Shown here in pieces: positions 54,908 through 64,000 of a stretch of 64,000 bases of DNA; within the stretch, counting starts at the first letter, position 1, and the number at the start of each line of letters is the position of its first letter. The notes beneath the pieces were generated by a model. It was not told where the DNA came from. It was given only the letters and a program-made list of their open reading frames with translations, and searched no databases. The stretch lies in the NCBI GenBank assembly GCA_963850535.1, contig CAWKMC010000018.1, positions 80,097-144,096 on the forward strand, written 5' to 3'. This DNA comes from JAMXLO01 sp963850535. GTDB lineage: Bacteria > Pseudomonadota > Alphaproteobacteria > Acetobacterales > Acetobacteraceae. The position numbers and the translations under genes are program-made.

Positions 54908-56152
54908 TCAGGCCAGCGTCTCACTGCCCTCGAGCGCAGGAGCCATCCGCGGCAGGTTCGCCTTGGCGCGCAACCAGACCAGTCCGCACAGCAGACAACC
55001 CAGCAACACGGGGATCTGAAGGCCCAGGAACTCGGATGCGGCGCCGTAGGCCAGCGCTCCCATCGCAGGTGCGGCGCGCGTGATCATGCCCCACAGGCTC
55101 AGCACGCGCCCGACCATGGTCGCCGACGCGGAATTCTGCAGCAAGGTTTGGATCGAGATGCCGTGCATTGTGGTTGCGGCGCCCATCACCGCCACACAGA
55201 CCACACCGATTGCGAACACATGCGTTGCAACGAAACACGCGGTGGCCATCGCCAGCACAAGGCCGGCCAGGATTGCAATGCGCGTCAGACCACCCATCCG
55301 GCCGCGGATCGCTACCAGCGTGCCGCCGATCAGCGCAGCCAACCCCATCGTGCTGGCGAGCGTGGCCAGGCCCCGGGCGTCGCGGCCGAACAGGTCGGCG
55401 ACATAGGGCGGCAGCATTTCCGGAACCGCGCGCAGCGTCATCCCGACCGTGGCGGCGAACAGCATCAGCGGACCGATGCCACGATGGCGCACCACGTAAC
55501 GGACCCCCTCGGCCGCGTCGTGCAACACGCTGTGGCTGGACCGATGACCAAGCCGGACCGCCGGATCGAGCCGCAACAGATGCATGGTCAGGCTGGCAAA
55601 TAGGAAGGCGAAGCAATTGCAGGCGATTGGCGGGACCACGCCCCAGACGGCGATCATCGGCCCGGACAGCGCGGGACCGATAAAGCGAGCGATGTTGTAG
55701 GTCAGCGAGTTCAGCGCCACGGCGCCGGGCAGATATTTGCGCGGCACCAGACCGGGGATGAGGCACTGCCGCGCCGGTTGGGCGAAGGTCTCCGCCATGC
55801 CATTGCACGCCGAGAGCACGGCGATGAACTCGACCCGGATCATCCCGGTCAGGATCAATGCTACCAGGATCGCGGCCTGGCCGGCTGCGACGAATTGCGA
55901 CGCCATGGTCAGCCGGACGCGGTCAATCCGATCCGCCACCGCGCCGGCCAAGGGCGATATCACCACCGAAGGCGCCAGATTGCAGAAGGCGATGACGCTG
56001 ACCCAGAGGGCCGAGTGAGTCAGTTCCCAGGCGAGCCAGTCAGTCGCGACACGCTGCATCCACGAGCCAGTCCAGCAGGTGACGCTACCGGTGTAGAAGA
56101 TGCGCGCATTGCGTTGCGCGAATACGCCGCCAATCGCTGACAGGCTCGCCAC
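54908..56152 (-). CDS. MFS transporter, EntS-like exporter
   Basis: This 414-residue twelve-helix transporter of the MFS_3/EntS branch has GAVADRIDRVRLTM after helix 2, RQCLIPGLVPRKYLPGAVAL between helices 4 and 5, and SATMVGRVLSLWGM in the second half. Members export siderophores, macrolides or other drugs. It stands 4 bp downstream of a small lipoprotein gene, in a minus-strand run that begins with aroKB. The substrate is unknown. Confidence 0.87.
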   Translation of the reverse strand: MASLSAIGGVFAQRNARIFYTGSVTCWTGSWMQRVATDWLAWELTHSALWVSVIAFCNLAPSVVISPLAGAVADRIDRVRLTMASQFVAAGQAAILVALILTGMIRVEFIAVLSACNGMAETFAQPARQCLIPGLVPRKYLPGAVALNSLTYNIARFIGPALSGPMIAVWGVVPPIACNCFAFLFASLTMHLLRLDPAVRLGHRSSHSVLHDAAEGVRYVVRHRGIGPLMLFAATVGMTLRAVPEMLPPYVADLFGRDARGLATLASTMGLAALIGGTLVAIRGRMGGLTRIAILAGLVLAMATACFVATHVFAIGVVCVAVMGAATTMHGISIQTLLQNSASATMVGRVLSLWGMITRAAPAMGALAYGAASEFLGLQIPVLLGCLLCGLVWLRAKANLPRMAPALEGSETLA

Positions 56153-56155
56153 GGA

Positions 56156-56488
56156 TCAGGGCGTGGCTGGCGGCGGAGACGTGGTCGGCGAGCGATCGGT
56201 TTCGGTCCCAGTGTTGCGCACGCAGTCGCGCACCAGATTTTCGTTTGCGTAGCGTTGCGCAAGGCCGCGATCCGTCACGCCGGGATTGTAGTTGCCCGAG
56301 AACGGCAGGTCGCGATTGGTGATCGTGTAAATCGTGTCACGGTTGTTGCGATTATAGACCTGATCGGCATGCTCGCGGCATGCAGCAAGCGTCGCGGCGT
56401 CGGCCTTCGCCTGACCCGTCGGTGGTGGAGGCGGTGTGCACTGCGCCAGCGCCAGGACGGGCAAGAGCAGCACGGTTCGGCGGATCAT
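56156..56488 (-). CDS. Small lipoprotein, unknown function
   Basis: This 110-residue protein starts with a lipoprotein signal (VLLLPVLALAQC, lipobox Cys at about residue 17) followed by a Pro-rich linker. The mature part has ACREHADQVYNRNNRDTIYT and ends in a Pro/Thr tail. It is probably anchored in the outer membrane. Similar small lipoproteins are common in Acetobacteraceae. Its ATG overlaps the preceding gene's stop (ATGA), so it is coupled to the gene at 56485-57033. Confidence 0.7.
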   Translation of the reverse strand: MIRRTVLLLPVLALAQCTPPPPPTGQAKADAATLAACREHADQVYNRNNRDTIYTITNRDLPFSGNYNPGVTDRGLAQRYANENLVRDCVRNTGTETDRSPTTSPPPATP

Positions 56489-57033
56489 GAAGGCGCTCCC
56501 GACAGCCGAGGTATTGCTTGGCCTTCCAATGCGAAGCCGAAGGCAAAACGAGACAGGCGGCTGCGAAACCCGGTTTCGTCAAATCGTGCATCGGCGGTCA
56601 GCGGCATGCTGGCTGCCGCTCGTAACAAGGATGGGTGCAGTTCGGCGCCATCTCTTTGCAATTGACAAAGCGAGTCAGCCCAGCGCGCCCGTGCCAGGAG
56701 ATCGACCAGGGCCAGTAGACGAAGGCACACCGAGAGACCGTAGCTGTTGCGCAACCCAACCGTACGATCGACCGCGCCGGCCCAGCAGCAGGCATCCGGA
56801 TCAGCCAAGGCGAGGTCGCCGAACGATCCATCCGGACGCTGGAAACGAAAGAACCTTGCCACGCTCCAGCGCTCTGACAGCGCGGCCTCGCGCGCCGCGT
56901 ACCAGGCGCATTCCAGGTCACGGCGGTGCACCGACGGGAGATCCTCCGGCGGCAGCGCGACCAGGTAAGTCAGCGAACCGTCCGGTCGGGCGCCGACATG
57001 AACCGAGCCACGACGTTCGTTGGTTTCCGTCAC
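56485..57033 (-). CDS. Hypothetical protein downstream of aroKB
   Basis: This 182-residue soluble protein has no recognisable domain. It has a strand-rich N-terminus (GSVHVGARPDGSLTYLVALP) and a helical middle with Trp/Arg (ECAWYAAREAALSERWSVA). A GTG at 57033 overlaps the aroB stop (GTGA) and is favoured as start; an ATG at 57042 is also possible. The overlaps on both sides show it belongs to the aroKB operon. Confidence 0.6.
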   Translation of the reverse strand: MTETNERRGSVHVGARPDGSLTYLVALPPEDLPSVHRRDLECAWYAAREAALSERWSVARFFRFQRPDGSFGDLALADPDACCWAGAVDRTVGLRNSYGLSVCLRLLALVDLLARARWADSLCQLQRDGAELHPSLLRAAASMPLTADARFDETGFRSRLSRFAFGFALEGQAIPRLSGAPS

Positions 57034-58711
57034 GCCTCGCATCCTTCGTCGCGCAGCAGATCGGTCACCGCCTCGAGAGGCACGTCGCTCGCGGTGAATG
57101 CCTGACCGACTCCCTTCACCAACACGAACTTCAACGCGCCATCGCGGACCTTCTTGTCGCGCCGCATGTGGCCGATCAGCGTGGCAGCCGAGAAGCGCCG
57201 GTTCAGCATGTGCAACTCCGCAGGGATGCCCATCGCAGCAATATGCGAGACCACGCGGTCCGCATCGGCGATTGCACAGTGCCCCAGCTTCGCCGAGAGC
57301 CGGAATGCCAGTCCAAGGCCGACCGCCACGCCTTCGCCGTGTAGCAGTCCACCCGTGTAGCCATACTCCGCCTCCAGCGCGTGGCCGAATGTGTGTCCCA
57401 GGTTCAGCAGCGCGCGGCCATCATTCGGCTTCTCCTCCCTCTCGTCGTCTCCCACCACGGCTGCCTTGAAGGCGCAGGCGCGCATGATGGCTTCAGCCTG
57501 TGCTTCGCGGTTGCCGCCGACGACGGCGGCGCCATTCGCTTCGCACCAGGCGAAGAAGGCGGCATCGCCGATCAGCCCGGCCTTGGCGATCTCGGCATAG
57601 CCGGCGCCAAGTTCGCGCGGCGGCAGAGTGGCGAGCGTGTCGGTGTCCGCCAGCACCATGCGCGGCTGATAGAACGCGCCGATCAGGTTCTTGCCCTGCG
57701 CGGTGTTGATCCCGGTCTTGCCGCCGACCGATGAATCCACCTGCGACAGCAGCGTCGTTGGCATCTGTACGAAGGGCAGGCCTCGCAAGGTCGTCGCGGC
57801 GGCGAACCCGGCGAGATCGCCGACCACGCCGCCTCCGAGCGCGATGACGGTCGTGCGACGTTCGACGCGCGCCTCTAGCAACTGGTCGACGACGCTTTGC
57901 CAGTTGGCCAGGCTTTTCGAGCTTTCGCCCGGCGGCACGACGATCTGACTGGTCAGCGACGCCGGTCGCCTGGAGCCCGCGCAGCAGCGCCGGCAGATGC
58001 AGTTGTCGCCACCGTTTCGTCGGTCACGACGACGGCGCGCTTCTGCTCCATTCGCGGTGCGAGCAGCGCGCCGGCGCGTGCCAGCAGATCGTTACCGATT
58101 ACCACGTCGTAGCCGGTACTCGGCAGCACGACCGACAGCCGACGCGGCGAGCGCCAGTCCAGCAGCGTATTAAGCACACGCGTCGTTGTCGCGTCGGGGC
58201 TCTCGTCAGCGCAGTCGACGATCATATCGGCCTCGGCATAGACCGGGTAGCGCACATCCATCAGCCGCCGCAGAACCTCGGCCGGATCGCCATCCGCCAG
58301 CAGCGGGCGGTTGTCGCGACCAGCAACGCGGCGCAGCAGCGTCGGCAACGGGCAGCGCAGCCAGACGGATATGGCCTCATCGCGAACCGTGGTGCGCGTC
58401 TCGCGGTCCATGAACGCGCCGCCGCCAAACGCCAGCACCAGCGGATCGCCCGACAGCAGCCGACGGATCACCCGGCGCTCGCCGGCGCGGAAGTCGCCCT
58501 CGCCGTAGCGAGAGAACAGCTCGGGGATGGTGCAGCCGGCCGCCAATTCGATTTCGGCATCGGCATCGCGGAACGGCAGCCCGAGTCGCGCCGCTAGCCG
58601 CCGGCCGATCGAGGTCTTGCCGGCGCCCATCAGTCCGACCAGCACGATACTCCGGCCGGCCAGCGCTTCCGGCAGATCGACGGCTTCGCGTAACGCGGTG
58701 TTGCGTGTCAT
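57030..58711 (-). CDS. aroKB: Bifunctional shikimate kinase / 3-dehydroquinate synthase (AroKB), frameshifted
   Basis: One chain of about 560 residues carries two steps of the shikimate pathway. Residues about 1-185 are shikimate kinase (Walker A VGLMGAGKTSIGRRLA, DADAEIE, LAFGGGAF). From about residue 195 the 3-dehydroquinate synthase begins (RRLSVVLPSTGYDVVIGN), with GGGVVGDLAGFAAATTLRG, SQVDSSVGGKTGIN and NLGHTFGHALE. There are two one-base insertions inside the AroB part, near 57997 and 57951; correcting both joins ETVATTALPALLRGLQATGV to QIVVPPGESSKSLANW. AroKB fusions are known in Acetobacteraceae. The ATG at 58711 precedes the kinase domain. Confidence 0.9.
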
Positions 58712-58776
58712 GGCGGCGGACGCTAGCACACAGCCCACTGGGCAGGCCACGCAGGGCGGAGTCGGTGGAACAGGCG

Positions 58777-58920
58777 ATGGTCCGTATTTTTCTGGTCGTC
58801 GTTGCCGCGGGACTGGTGATTATCGGCGCGGCGGTGGTGTTTTTGGGACTTTATCCGCCAAATCCGACGCCGCATGCGGTGGAGAAGGTGTTGCCGAACG
58901 AGAAGTTTCAGGGGCGGTGA
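58777..58920 (+). CDS. Small single-pass membrane protein
   Basis: This 47-residue protein has one N-terminal transmembrane helix (IFLVVVAAGLVIIGAAVVFL) and a short conserved tail YPPNPTPHAVEKVLPNEKF. It looks like a small conserved membrane protein of Acetobacteraceae located divergently from aroK (65 bp between starts). The ATG at 58777 is used because the conserved part starts there; no strong ribosome site is seen. The function is unknown. Confidence 0.6.
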   Translation: MVRIFLVVVAAGLVIIGAAVVFLGLYPPNPTPHAVEKVLPNEKFQGR

Positions 58921-59184
58921 GTGGATTAGTGGAGTACGCGTCGCAGGATTTCGGCCTATGTGCGGCTCTGCTCGAAGCCCAAATATCCATATCGACGGCA
59001 GTTGCACCCTGTGGTAACCGCCTTAGCGCTTCGAAATCACAAGGAGGGACAACCGGAGAGTGCCCTGAATTCCAGTGGCGTTTTTCACCTGCGAAGTTAA
59101 TCTGGCTCGGCCGGCTTGTTCTGGAGAGACATCTGATTGGATAGCGGATCGCTTCACCTAGTTCGGCCAGGAACGGTATTAGCA

Positions 59185-59989
59185 ATGACAGATAACGGAT
59201 TGGTGCAATCAGAGTTGGTCACGCGACCGCCACACTGGCCTACTCATGGGTTACGGTTGGTGGATGTCGGCGGAGCCGGTGGTGTGCAGCCGAAGTGGCG
59301 CGCTCATGCTGGCCAGATCTTTCCGATCCTATTCGAGCCAAACCCCGTCGAAGCCGCCAAGTTACGTGACAGTCTCAAAGACACCTACAATCATGCGCTG
59401 GTCCTCGAAACCGGGTTGTCGAATGTGATTGGTCCCCAGGACCTTAATATAACTCGATATTGGGGTTGCACGTCGTTGCGTCAGCCAAATCCGTACCGTT
59501 CTATCGAAATATCGTATCGCGCACCTATTCGATGTCATTGCCACTACGAAAGTCGAGTGCACGCGCTATGACGCATTCTACCAACGTGGCAGGTCCCGAT
59601 ACCTGATGCTATAAAGGTTGATGTCCAAGGCTTCGAACACGAGGTGCTGCAGGGCTTTGGGGGCCTGTTGCAAAGCTGCCTGGCCATCGAGCTGGAAACG
59701 CATATTTATCCTATCTATCAAGGGACAGAAGCTCCTGCATGACTTGGTCGCGTTTCTCGCAGATTTCGGTTTGTGCTTCGTGCGGTCGCGCCAGTCTCGA
59801 GTTTTGATGGGGACATTGTAGAGCTCGAATGTATGGTTCACTAAGGACATCCGCACGTGGCAGCGCCTGGAGCCGGCCCAAAAGGCGAATTTTCGGCTGA
59901 TTTGCCAAGCCTGGAACCTGGTCGACTATAGCCGAATTGATCCAGGGGCACCGCATACTCAATTGGGCGCCAGCTTGACGGCGCATTGA
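59185..59989 (+). pseudogene. FkbM family methyltransferase, broken by several frameshifts
   Basis: The first part reads LRLVDVGGAGGVQPKWRAH and ILFEPNPVEAAKLRDSL, an FkbM-type methyltransferase start, with the SAM-binding Asp/Glu residues. Then, in other frames, KVECTRYDAFYQRG, IKVDVQGFEHEVLQGFGGLL and DIRTWQRLEPAQKANFRLIC follow in order, to a TGA at 59987-59989. At least five frame changes are needed between about 59500 and 59850. FkbM enzymes O-methylate sugars or polyketides. Either the gene is dead or the sequence is unusually poor here. It heads the surface-glycan style locus. Confidence 0.7.
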
Positions 59990-60025
59990 CAACGGGAACA
60001 ACAAGGGAACTGACGATCATCCAAT

Positions 60026-61425
60026 ATGACTTGCTTTCCTCGTTACGCTGTTCTTTTCAAGACGCACTTCTGGGACGATTTCGCTGAGCGGCAGTTCCGA
60101 CGTCTTTGTCAACGGGCTGGCCCTGGCGCCATCTACATCGTCGCTAGATGAGACAAACGGAGCGGTCAGCGGAATTCAGCACGAAAACGTCGTGCGAATG
60201 ACAGAACAGATGTCAGAGGCCGAAGGATATCTCCGCTACCCTGCCGGAAACGTATTTTGGTACAACACGGATTATCAAGTATATCACTTCCTCGACGCAT
60301 ATCCAGACTATGAATACGTTTTCATGTGCGAGTATGACTGCACCGTAAACATCGAGGTTTCAGCGGTAATTGAGACCATGGCTTTGCATGGATTTACTTT
60401 GTCGGCGAGCGCATTCGCACGCCGCCGTCAATATGGCATTGGGCGCAGCGCGCCCGCCCGTATATGCGAAGGACACTTAACATACAGGGGCGCCTGTTAT
60501 CCTGTGCGGCCTTCAGCCGCGCATTCTGCACAATTTGCAAGCCGCGAGGCGAGACCATACCCGACACGTCCTGGCCGAGCAGATACAGGCAACATCGGAG
60601 CGCAATTCCGTGGCCCAATAACGAGGCGTTCATCGGCGCAGAGATTGCACATCTCGTCCGCTGCAGAACTGCCCTTATCTGCTTTCGGCGACACTTCGCA
60701 CTATGACTGGGCACCACCTCATCTTGAAGCAGAACTACCAAGTCTCTCAGGTTGCGCAGTCGTGCATCCGGTGCTTGACGTACAACGATATCTGCGAAGT
60801 CTTTTGAAACTGCATTGGGATCCTGAGGATTTGTTTCAAAAAGGCTCGCGCCTGCATTGTAGAATGGAGAAGTGCGATTCTGCTTACGTGATCCCCATGT
60901 TCCTGGACTACTTCGTACGCTCGAAGAACTGGGCTGCAGTGGATAAATTGCGTGGCTATGCCAGCGGACGGGTTGGCGGTTTGACGAATTCTTTGTTTAA
61001 CGTTGCGAGAGATAAGCCGACGACGCAAAGCTCAACGTCGAGATGGTCGCGTTCTCTCATCCCCGGCACAGGACGCCTCCGGCGCGATAAACGGACAGAT
61101 TACGGGTCGCTTCGGCTTCCATACCGATTTGGAGGACGCACCTTGGTGGTGTGTCGATCTAGAGGCAATTTATCCAGTCCGGGAAGTGTGCATTTATAAC
61201 CGCATGGATCATCCGAACCGAGCGCGATCGCTGGTGGTGAGTGCGTCGACCGACCTAATGAGCTGGACCACCTTATATCGCCATGAAGGCGCCCACGATT
61301 TCGGTGGCGCAGATGGATCACCATTACGAATAGCACTGACAAAGCCAATCGAGATGCGATTTTTACGTGTTCACCTTTCACAAGCGCAGCTCTTGCACCT
61401 CGACGAAGTTGAAGTGTATATTTGA
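60026..61425 (+). pseudogene. Discoidin (F5/8 type C) domain protein, broken by several frameshifts
   Basis: Fragments in different frames give one colinear protein of about 465 residues. The N-terminus is RYAVLFKTHFWDDFAERQFR, followed by YNTDYQVYHFLDAYPDYEYVFMCEYD, then WPNNEAFIGAEI and HYDWAPPHLEAELPSL, and a C-terminal discoidin-like domain (DLEDAPWWCVDLEAIYPVREV; LRVHLSQAQLLHLDEVEVYI in part). The domain would bind carbohydrate. Frame breaks lie near 60149, 60400, 60520-60640 and 61050. Similar proteins are found in glycan loci of Acetobacteraceae. Its function is unknown. Confidence 0.65.
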
Positions 61426-61540
61426 TGCTGCACCCAAGTTGCTGTCTCGTAGCCGATAAAATGAGGGATTTCGCATATCCAGGGAGAGGTTTCTCTGGAT
61501 CATTTGGCTAAGCCTGATGATATAGCAGTAATGGCAACCA

Positions 61541-63120
61541 ATGGCACCTCACACACTTCTTTATAAAATCTGTGTCTTCCAAGTGGCCGCAACAATGATT
61601 ATGTCTACGATATTCCCCCTATCGGCGCAAACCATTCCCCGCACTGAGGCGAATGTACCGTGGAATGACGTAGCGCGCATAGCAGGGGACTTCGTCAACC
61701 GTGAGTCCCCGCCGTCCGTCTGGTCCTTTAAGCGTCCGGACCCAACCGCGTTGGCGAACTCGCCGCGAAAAGTCCTAATCCACTATTTCCCATTCTTCGT
61801 GCTGTCGTATGATAATGCGCCTCTGGACAAGGATCATTGGGCTCAGTTCATGTCCAGGAGGGGGATCAACAACCGTTTTGCCGACATAGGAGGTTATGTC
61901 CGCGAACGGCCGCTCACCCCGAGCCGAGGTGACAGCCCTTATTGGCGATACTTTGACGCCGCCGTCGATATCCTGAGGGCGCGGCTCATTGGTGCCGATG
62001 GCTTTGGGGTCGATATTCCGGAAATCTCATCCAAGTCACGGCTCGATCAGCTACATATTCTGTGTGAGACCGCTGCAGCAATCGCCCCGGGGTTTCGTAT
62101 AGCACTCGAGCCAGGTACAGCGTCCCTCAAACAGCATGATACCGCCGCGGTTGCTCTTGCCAAAGAACTGGCTGACTTGGGCACATGTCCCGCTGCATAT
62201 CGACTTGCGGACGGCCGCCTGCTGGTCATTCCTTTTGGGCCTGATCTAAGCCGGTTGAGTATTGGACGGAGGTTCTCGAACGCCTCCGCCAGAACGGGCA
62301 AAAGATTGCCTTTGTCCCTGATCTGCTTGATCCTGGCAGGAGCTTGGACCAATTTCTTCCGCTTAGCTATGGCATGACCTTTTGGGGGCCACGAGAACCT
62401 GATCAAGCCCAAGGCGCGCCGTTGGCAACGATGGTGCAGCGCGCTCGTTCGAAAGTGCCAATTTGGATGCAGCCAGTTGCACCACAGGACGTTCGACCAA
62501 GGGCTTCGATCTTCTGGGAGGCAGCAAACACCCAGTTATTCCGCGACCTCTGGATGCAGGCGATTTTAACCCCGACCCAGTATGTTCACGTTCTGACCTG
62601 GAACGATTACGGCGAGACTACCGAGATTGAACCATCGAGCGGCACTCAGTTTCTATTTTATGATTTATCGGCCTATTTCATAGCGTGGTTCAAGCTCGAC
62701 CGGCCGCCCTCGATAGTTTCGGATGCAATCTACTATTCGCACCGTACCGAGATTTATTCGGATGGTGAGCAGCCAGAGCTCAACGACAAACCATTCAAAC
62801 GGATGGGTCGGACGCCAGTGAGCAACGCAATAGAGATGGTCGCTCTCCTTTCCGGGTCGGCAACCCTGGAAATAGAGATCGCAGGGAAGATCCTGCGACA
62901 GGAGAGCTCGGGGGGGTTGGTCGTGTTCACCGTTCCCGCCCGGCCAGGGCGCCCAATTTTTCGTATCACGCGCCACGGCGCACTCGTTTCTGAAAAGATC
63001 AGTGACTGGACGATTACTGACCATCCGGGGAAAGCGAACCCGGCCTATTTCGGTGGCTCCAGCACACGTGGCTTCGTTTCCATCCCCTCCATGATAGACA
63101 ATGGAGGCACGGCAAAGTAA
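61541..63120 (+). CDS. Glycoside hydrolase family 71-like endo-alpha-1,3-glucanase, secreted, frameshifted
   Basis: This protein of about 526 residues has a signal peptide (TMIMSTIFPLSAQ). Its catalytic-domain sequence matches GH71-type enzymes: KVLIHYFPFFVLSYDNAP, IGADGFGVDI and HVLTWNDYGETTEIEP. GH71 enzymes cut alpha-1,3-glucan. One base is missing near 62242, after which KPVEYWTEVLERLRQNGQKI continues the fold to the stop at 63118-63120. The C-terminal 150 residues look like a beta-sandwich. In a locus with sulfotransferase and methyltransferase genes it may trim a surface glycan. Confidence 0.72.
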
Positions 63121-63195
63121 GATTTCGCAATCATGATCAGCGACTTAGACATTTCAGGACACGCCAACGGTTAGCAATGAGAGCATAGCTTCGAG

Positions 63196-63902
63196 ATGAA
63201 TAAGCCTCCTAACAGGATCATCCACATTCACATACCCAAGACAGCAGGCACGGCTCTCCGCGTCGCTTTCGAGGGCGCCTTCAGGGACGGGATGCGCAGT
63301 TTCCCTCATCGGGACGAGCGGCATTATGTCGATTTCGACCCAAGAGACTATGACTTCAACAGCGGCCACATAGGATTTAAGACTGCATCTCGAATTTTGG
63401 TGGCGACATGATCGCCGTCTTCCGTAATCCCGTCGATCGCTTTATATCTGTTTATTATTTCTGGCGACAACTCTACGCCACAGGCGTCGAGCAAAGCCGA
63501 AACACGACTATGGCAGCCAAGTATGATCTCTACTAATTCGTGCAACTGAGCGATCAGCCGTTCCTGATAGAGGAGTTCCACAATCGTGCCACCTGGCAGA
63601 TAGCGCATGGCAGCTCACTTCCGCTCCGAATGGAGTTACGGCAGCAGGGGAAGACTGAGGACGATGTATTTCAGGCCGCACTTCGTAATTTGGAATCGTG
63701 CAGCGTCGTCGGAACCCAGGAAAGGTTGAGCGACTTTGGTGACGAGCTAAAGCACAGATACGGGGTTGAACTGCAGATCGAGCGTGTGAACGTTACGCAG
63801 AACAAGGCTGAGAAACGCGACGTTAGGGTTCAGACCATAAGGCGGATTCAGGACTGGGTCTACATGGACCTTGAGCTATACCAACACGTTCTGACGCTGT
63901 GA
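63196..63902 (+). pseudogene. Sulfotransferase family protein, with frameshift and nonsense codon
   Basis: The N-terminal PAPS-binding loop IHIPKTAGTALRVAFE (5'-PSB) and the 3'-phosphate motif VFRNPVDRFISVYYFW identify a sulfotransferase of the carbohydrate type, about 235 residues. The frame breaks near 63405, and in the second frame an in-frame TAA at 63534-63536 interrupts AAKYDLY/FVQLSDQP. The protein then continues to the TGA at 63900-63902. The stop codon inside conserved-looking sequence suggests true loss of function. The last ~100 bases of the window hold no recognisable gene. Confidence 0.72.
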
Positions 63903-64000
63903 ATTCCAATTTGCGGTTGGTGCTGACGGCGTCAGAGCGCCCCACTGAACTCTGGTGGCAGCGATATAACTTTGTCCCCGTAGTGGAAAGAACCTCTATA

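Noticed and set aside
57950..58000. Programmed frameshifting in aroKB, cobT or the FUSC gene
   Set aside because: No slippery heptamer with a downstream structure is present at the break points, and the breaks share a sequence context across unrelated genes, which fits error better than programmed events.
1..64000. CRISPR arrays, tRNA, rRNA, insertion sequences, integrases
   Set aside because: Intergenic gaps were read on both strands; none shows regularly spaced repeats, a cloverleaf with CCA-end features, or a transposase/integrase coding frame.

Overview
The window is GC-rich, densely coded, and looks like the chromosome of an alphaproteobacterium, most likely family Acetobacteraceae or a close relative. 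The supporting evidence is: a shikimate kinase fused to 3-dehydroquinate synthase (AroKB); the cluster bolA / J-domain protein / cobS / cobT of aerobic cobalamin synthesis; a LivM-LivG fused branched-chain-type ABC transporter; and small membrane and lipoprotein genes next to aroKB. No rRNA, tRNA, CRISPR array, integrase or transposase was seen.

Layout. 0-13 kb: end of a leucine-rich-repeat gene, an NDP-forming acyl-CoA ligase, an SDR oxidoreductase, kynureninase, a 3-hydroxyisobutyrate-dehydrogenase-type enzyme, a carboxymuconolactone-decarboxylase-type protein, and a Liv-type ABC transporter (two paralogous binding proteins, LivF, LivM-LivG fusion, LivH) with a lactonase-like metallo-hydrolase inside the operon. 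13-22 kb: a metallophosphoesterase, then a tightly coupled operon of an alpha/beta hydrolase, a double CoA-transferase, an Ntn asparaginase and a TPP enzyme; opposite lie pdxA and a membrane protein. 22-36 kb: mixed metabolism and transport (GST, M28-like protein, AaeXAB-like efflux, RidA, ketopantoate reductase family, phosphoribosyltransferase-HAD fusion, DUF429-like protein, cytochrome b561, MBL hydrolase, NUDIX, nitroreductase, Ldh2-type dehydrogenase, SbmA/BacA-like transporter, SnoaL-like protein). 36-43 kb: an MFS transporter lying between cobT and a second, diverged copy of the cobT 3' end, then cobT, cobS, J-domain gene, bolA, an Lrp regulator and an RHH protein. 43-59 kb: papain-like cysteine peptidase, nadC-nadA with a palindrome-rich promoter, a large adenylate cyclase/AAA/TPR protein, a 56-residue peptide gene beside a P-loop NTPase gene, a methyltransferase, an HELLE-motif protein, a double retropepsin, a CHAP hydrolase, RidA, MFS exporter, lipoprotein and aroKB. 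59-64 kb: a less GC-rich surface-glycan style locus (FkbM methyltransferase, discoidin-domain protein, GH71-like glucanase, sulfotransferase) in which nearly every gene is broken.

A striking feature is that many genes, including conserved ones (cobS, cobT, aroKB, kynU), carry single-base frameshifts. At least nine of about twenty-two sites read AAG where the protein needs AG (seven of them CAAG for CAG). This points to systematic sequence error rather than gene decay for most of the window; the 59-64 kb locus also has an in-frame nonsense codon and may be truly degenerate. Frameshifted genes are given here as single features spanning all their frames, with the break position stated.
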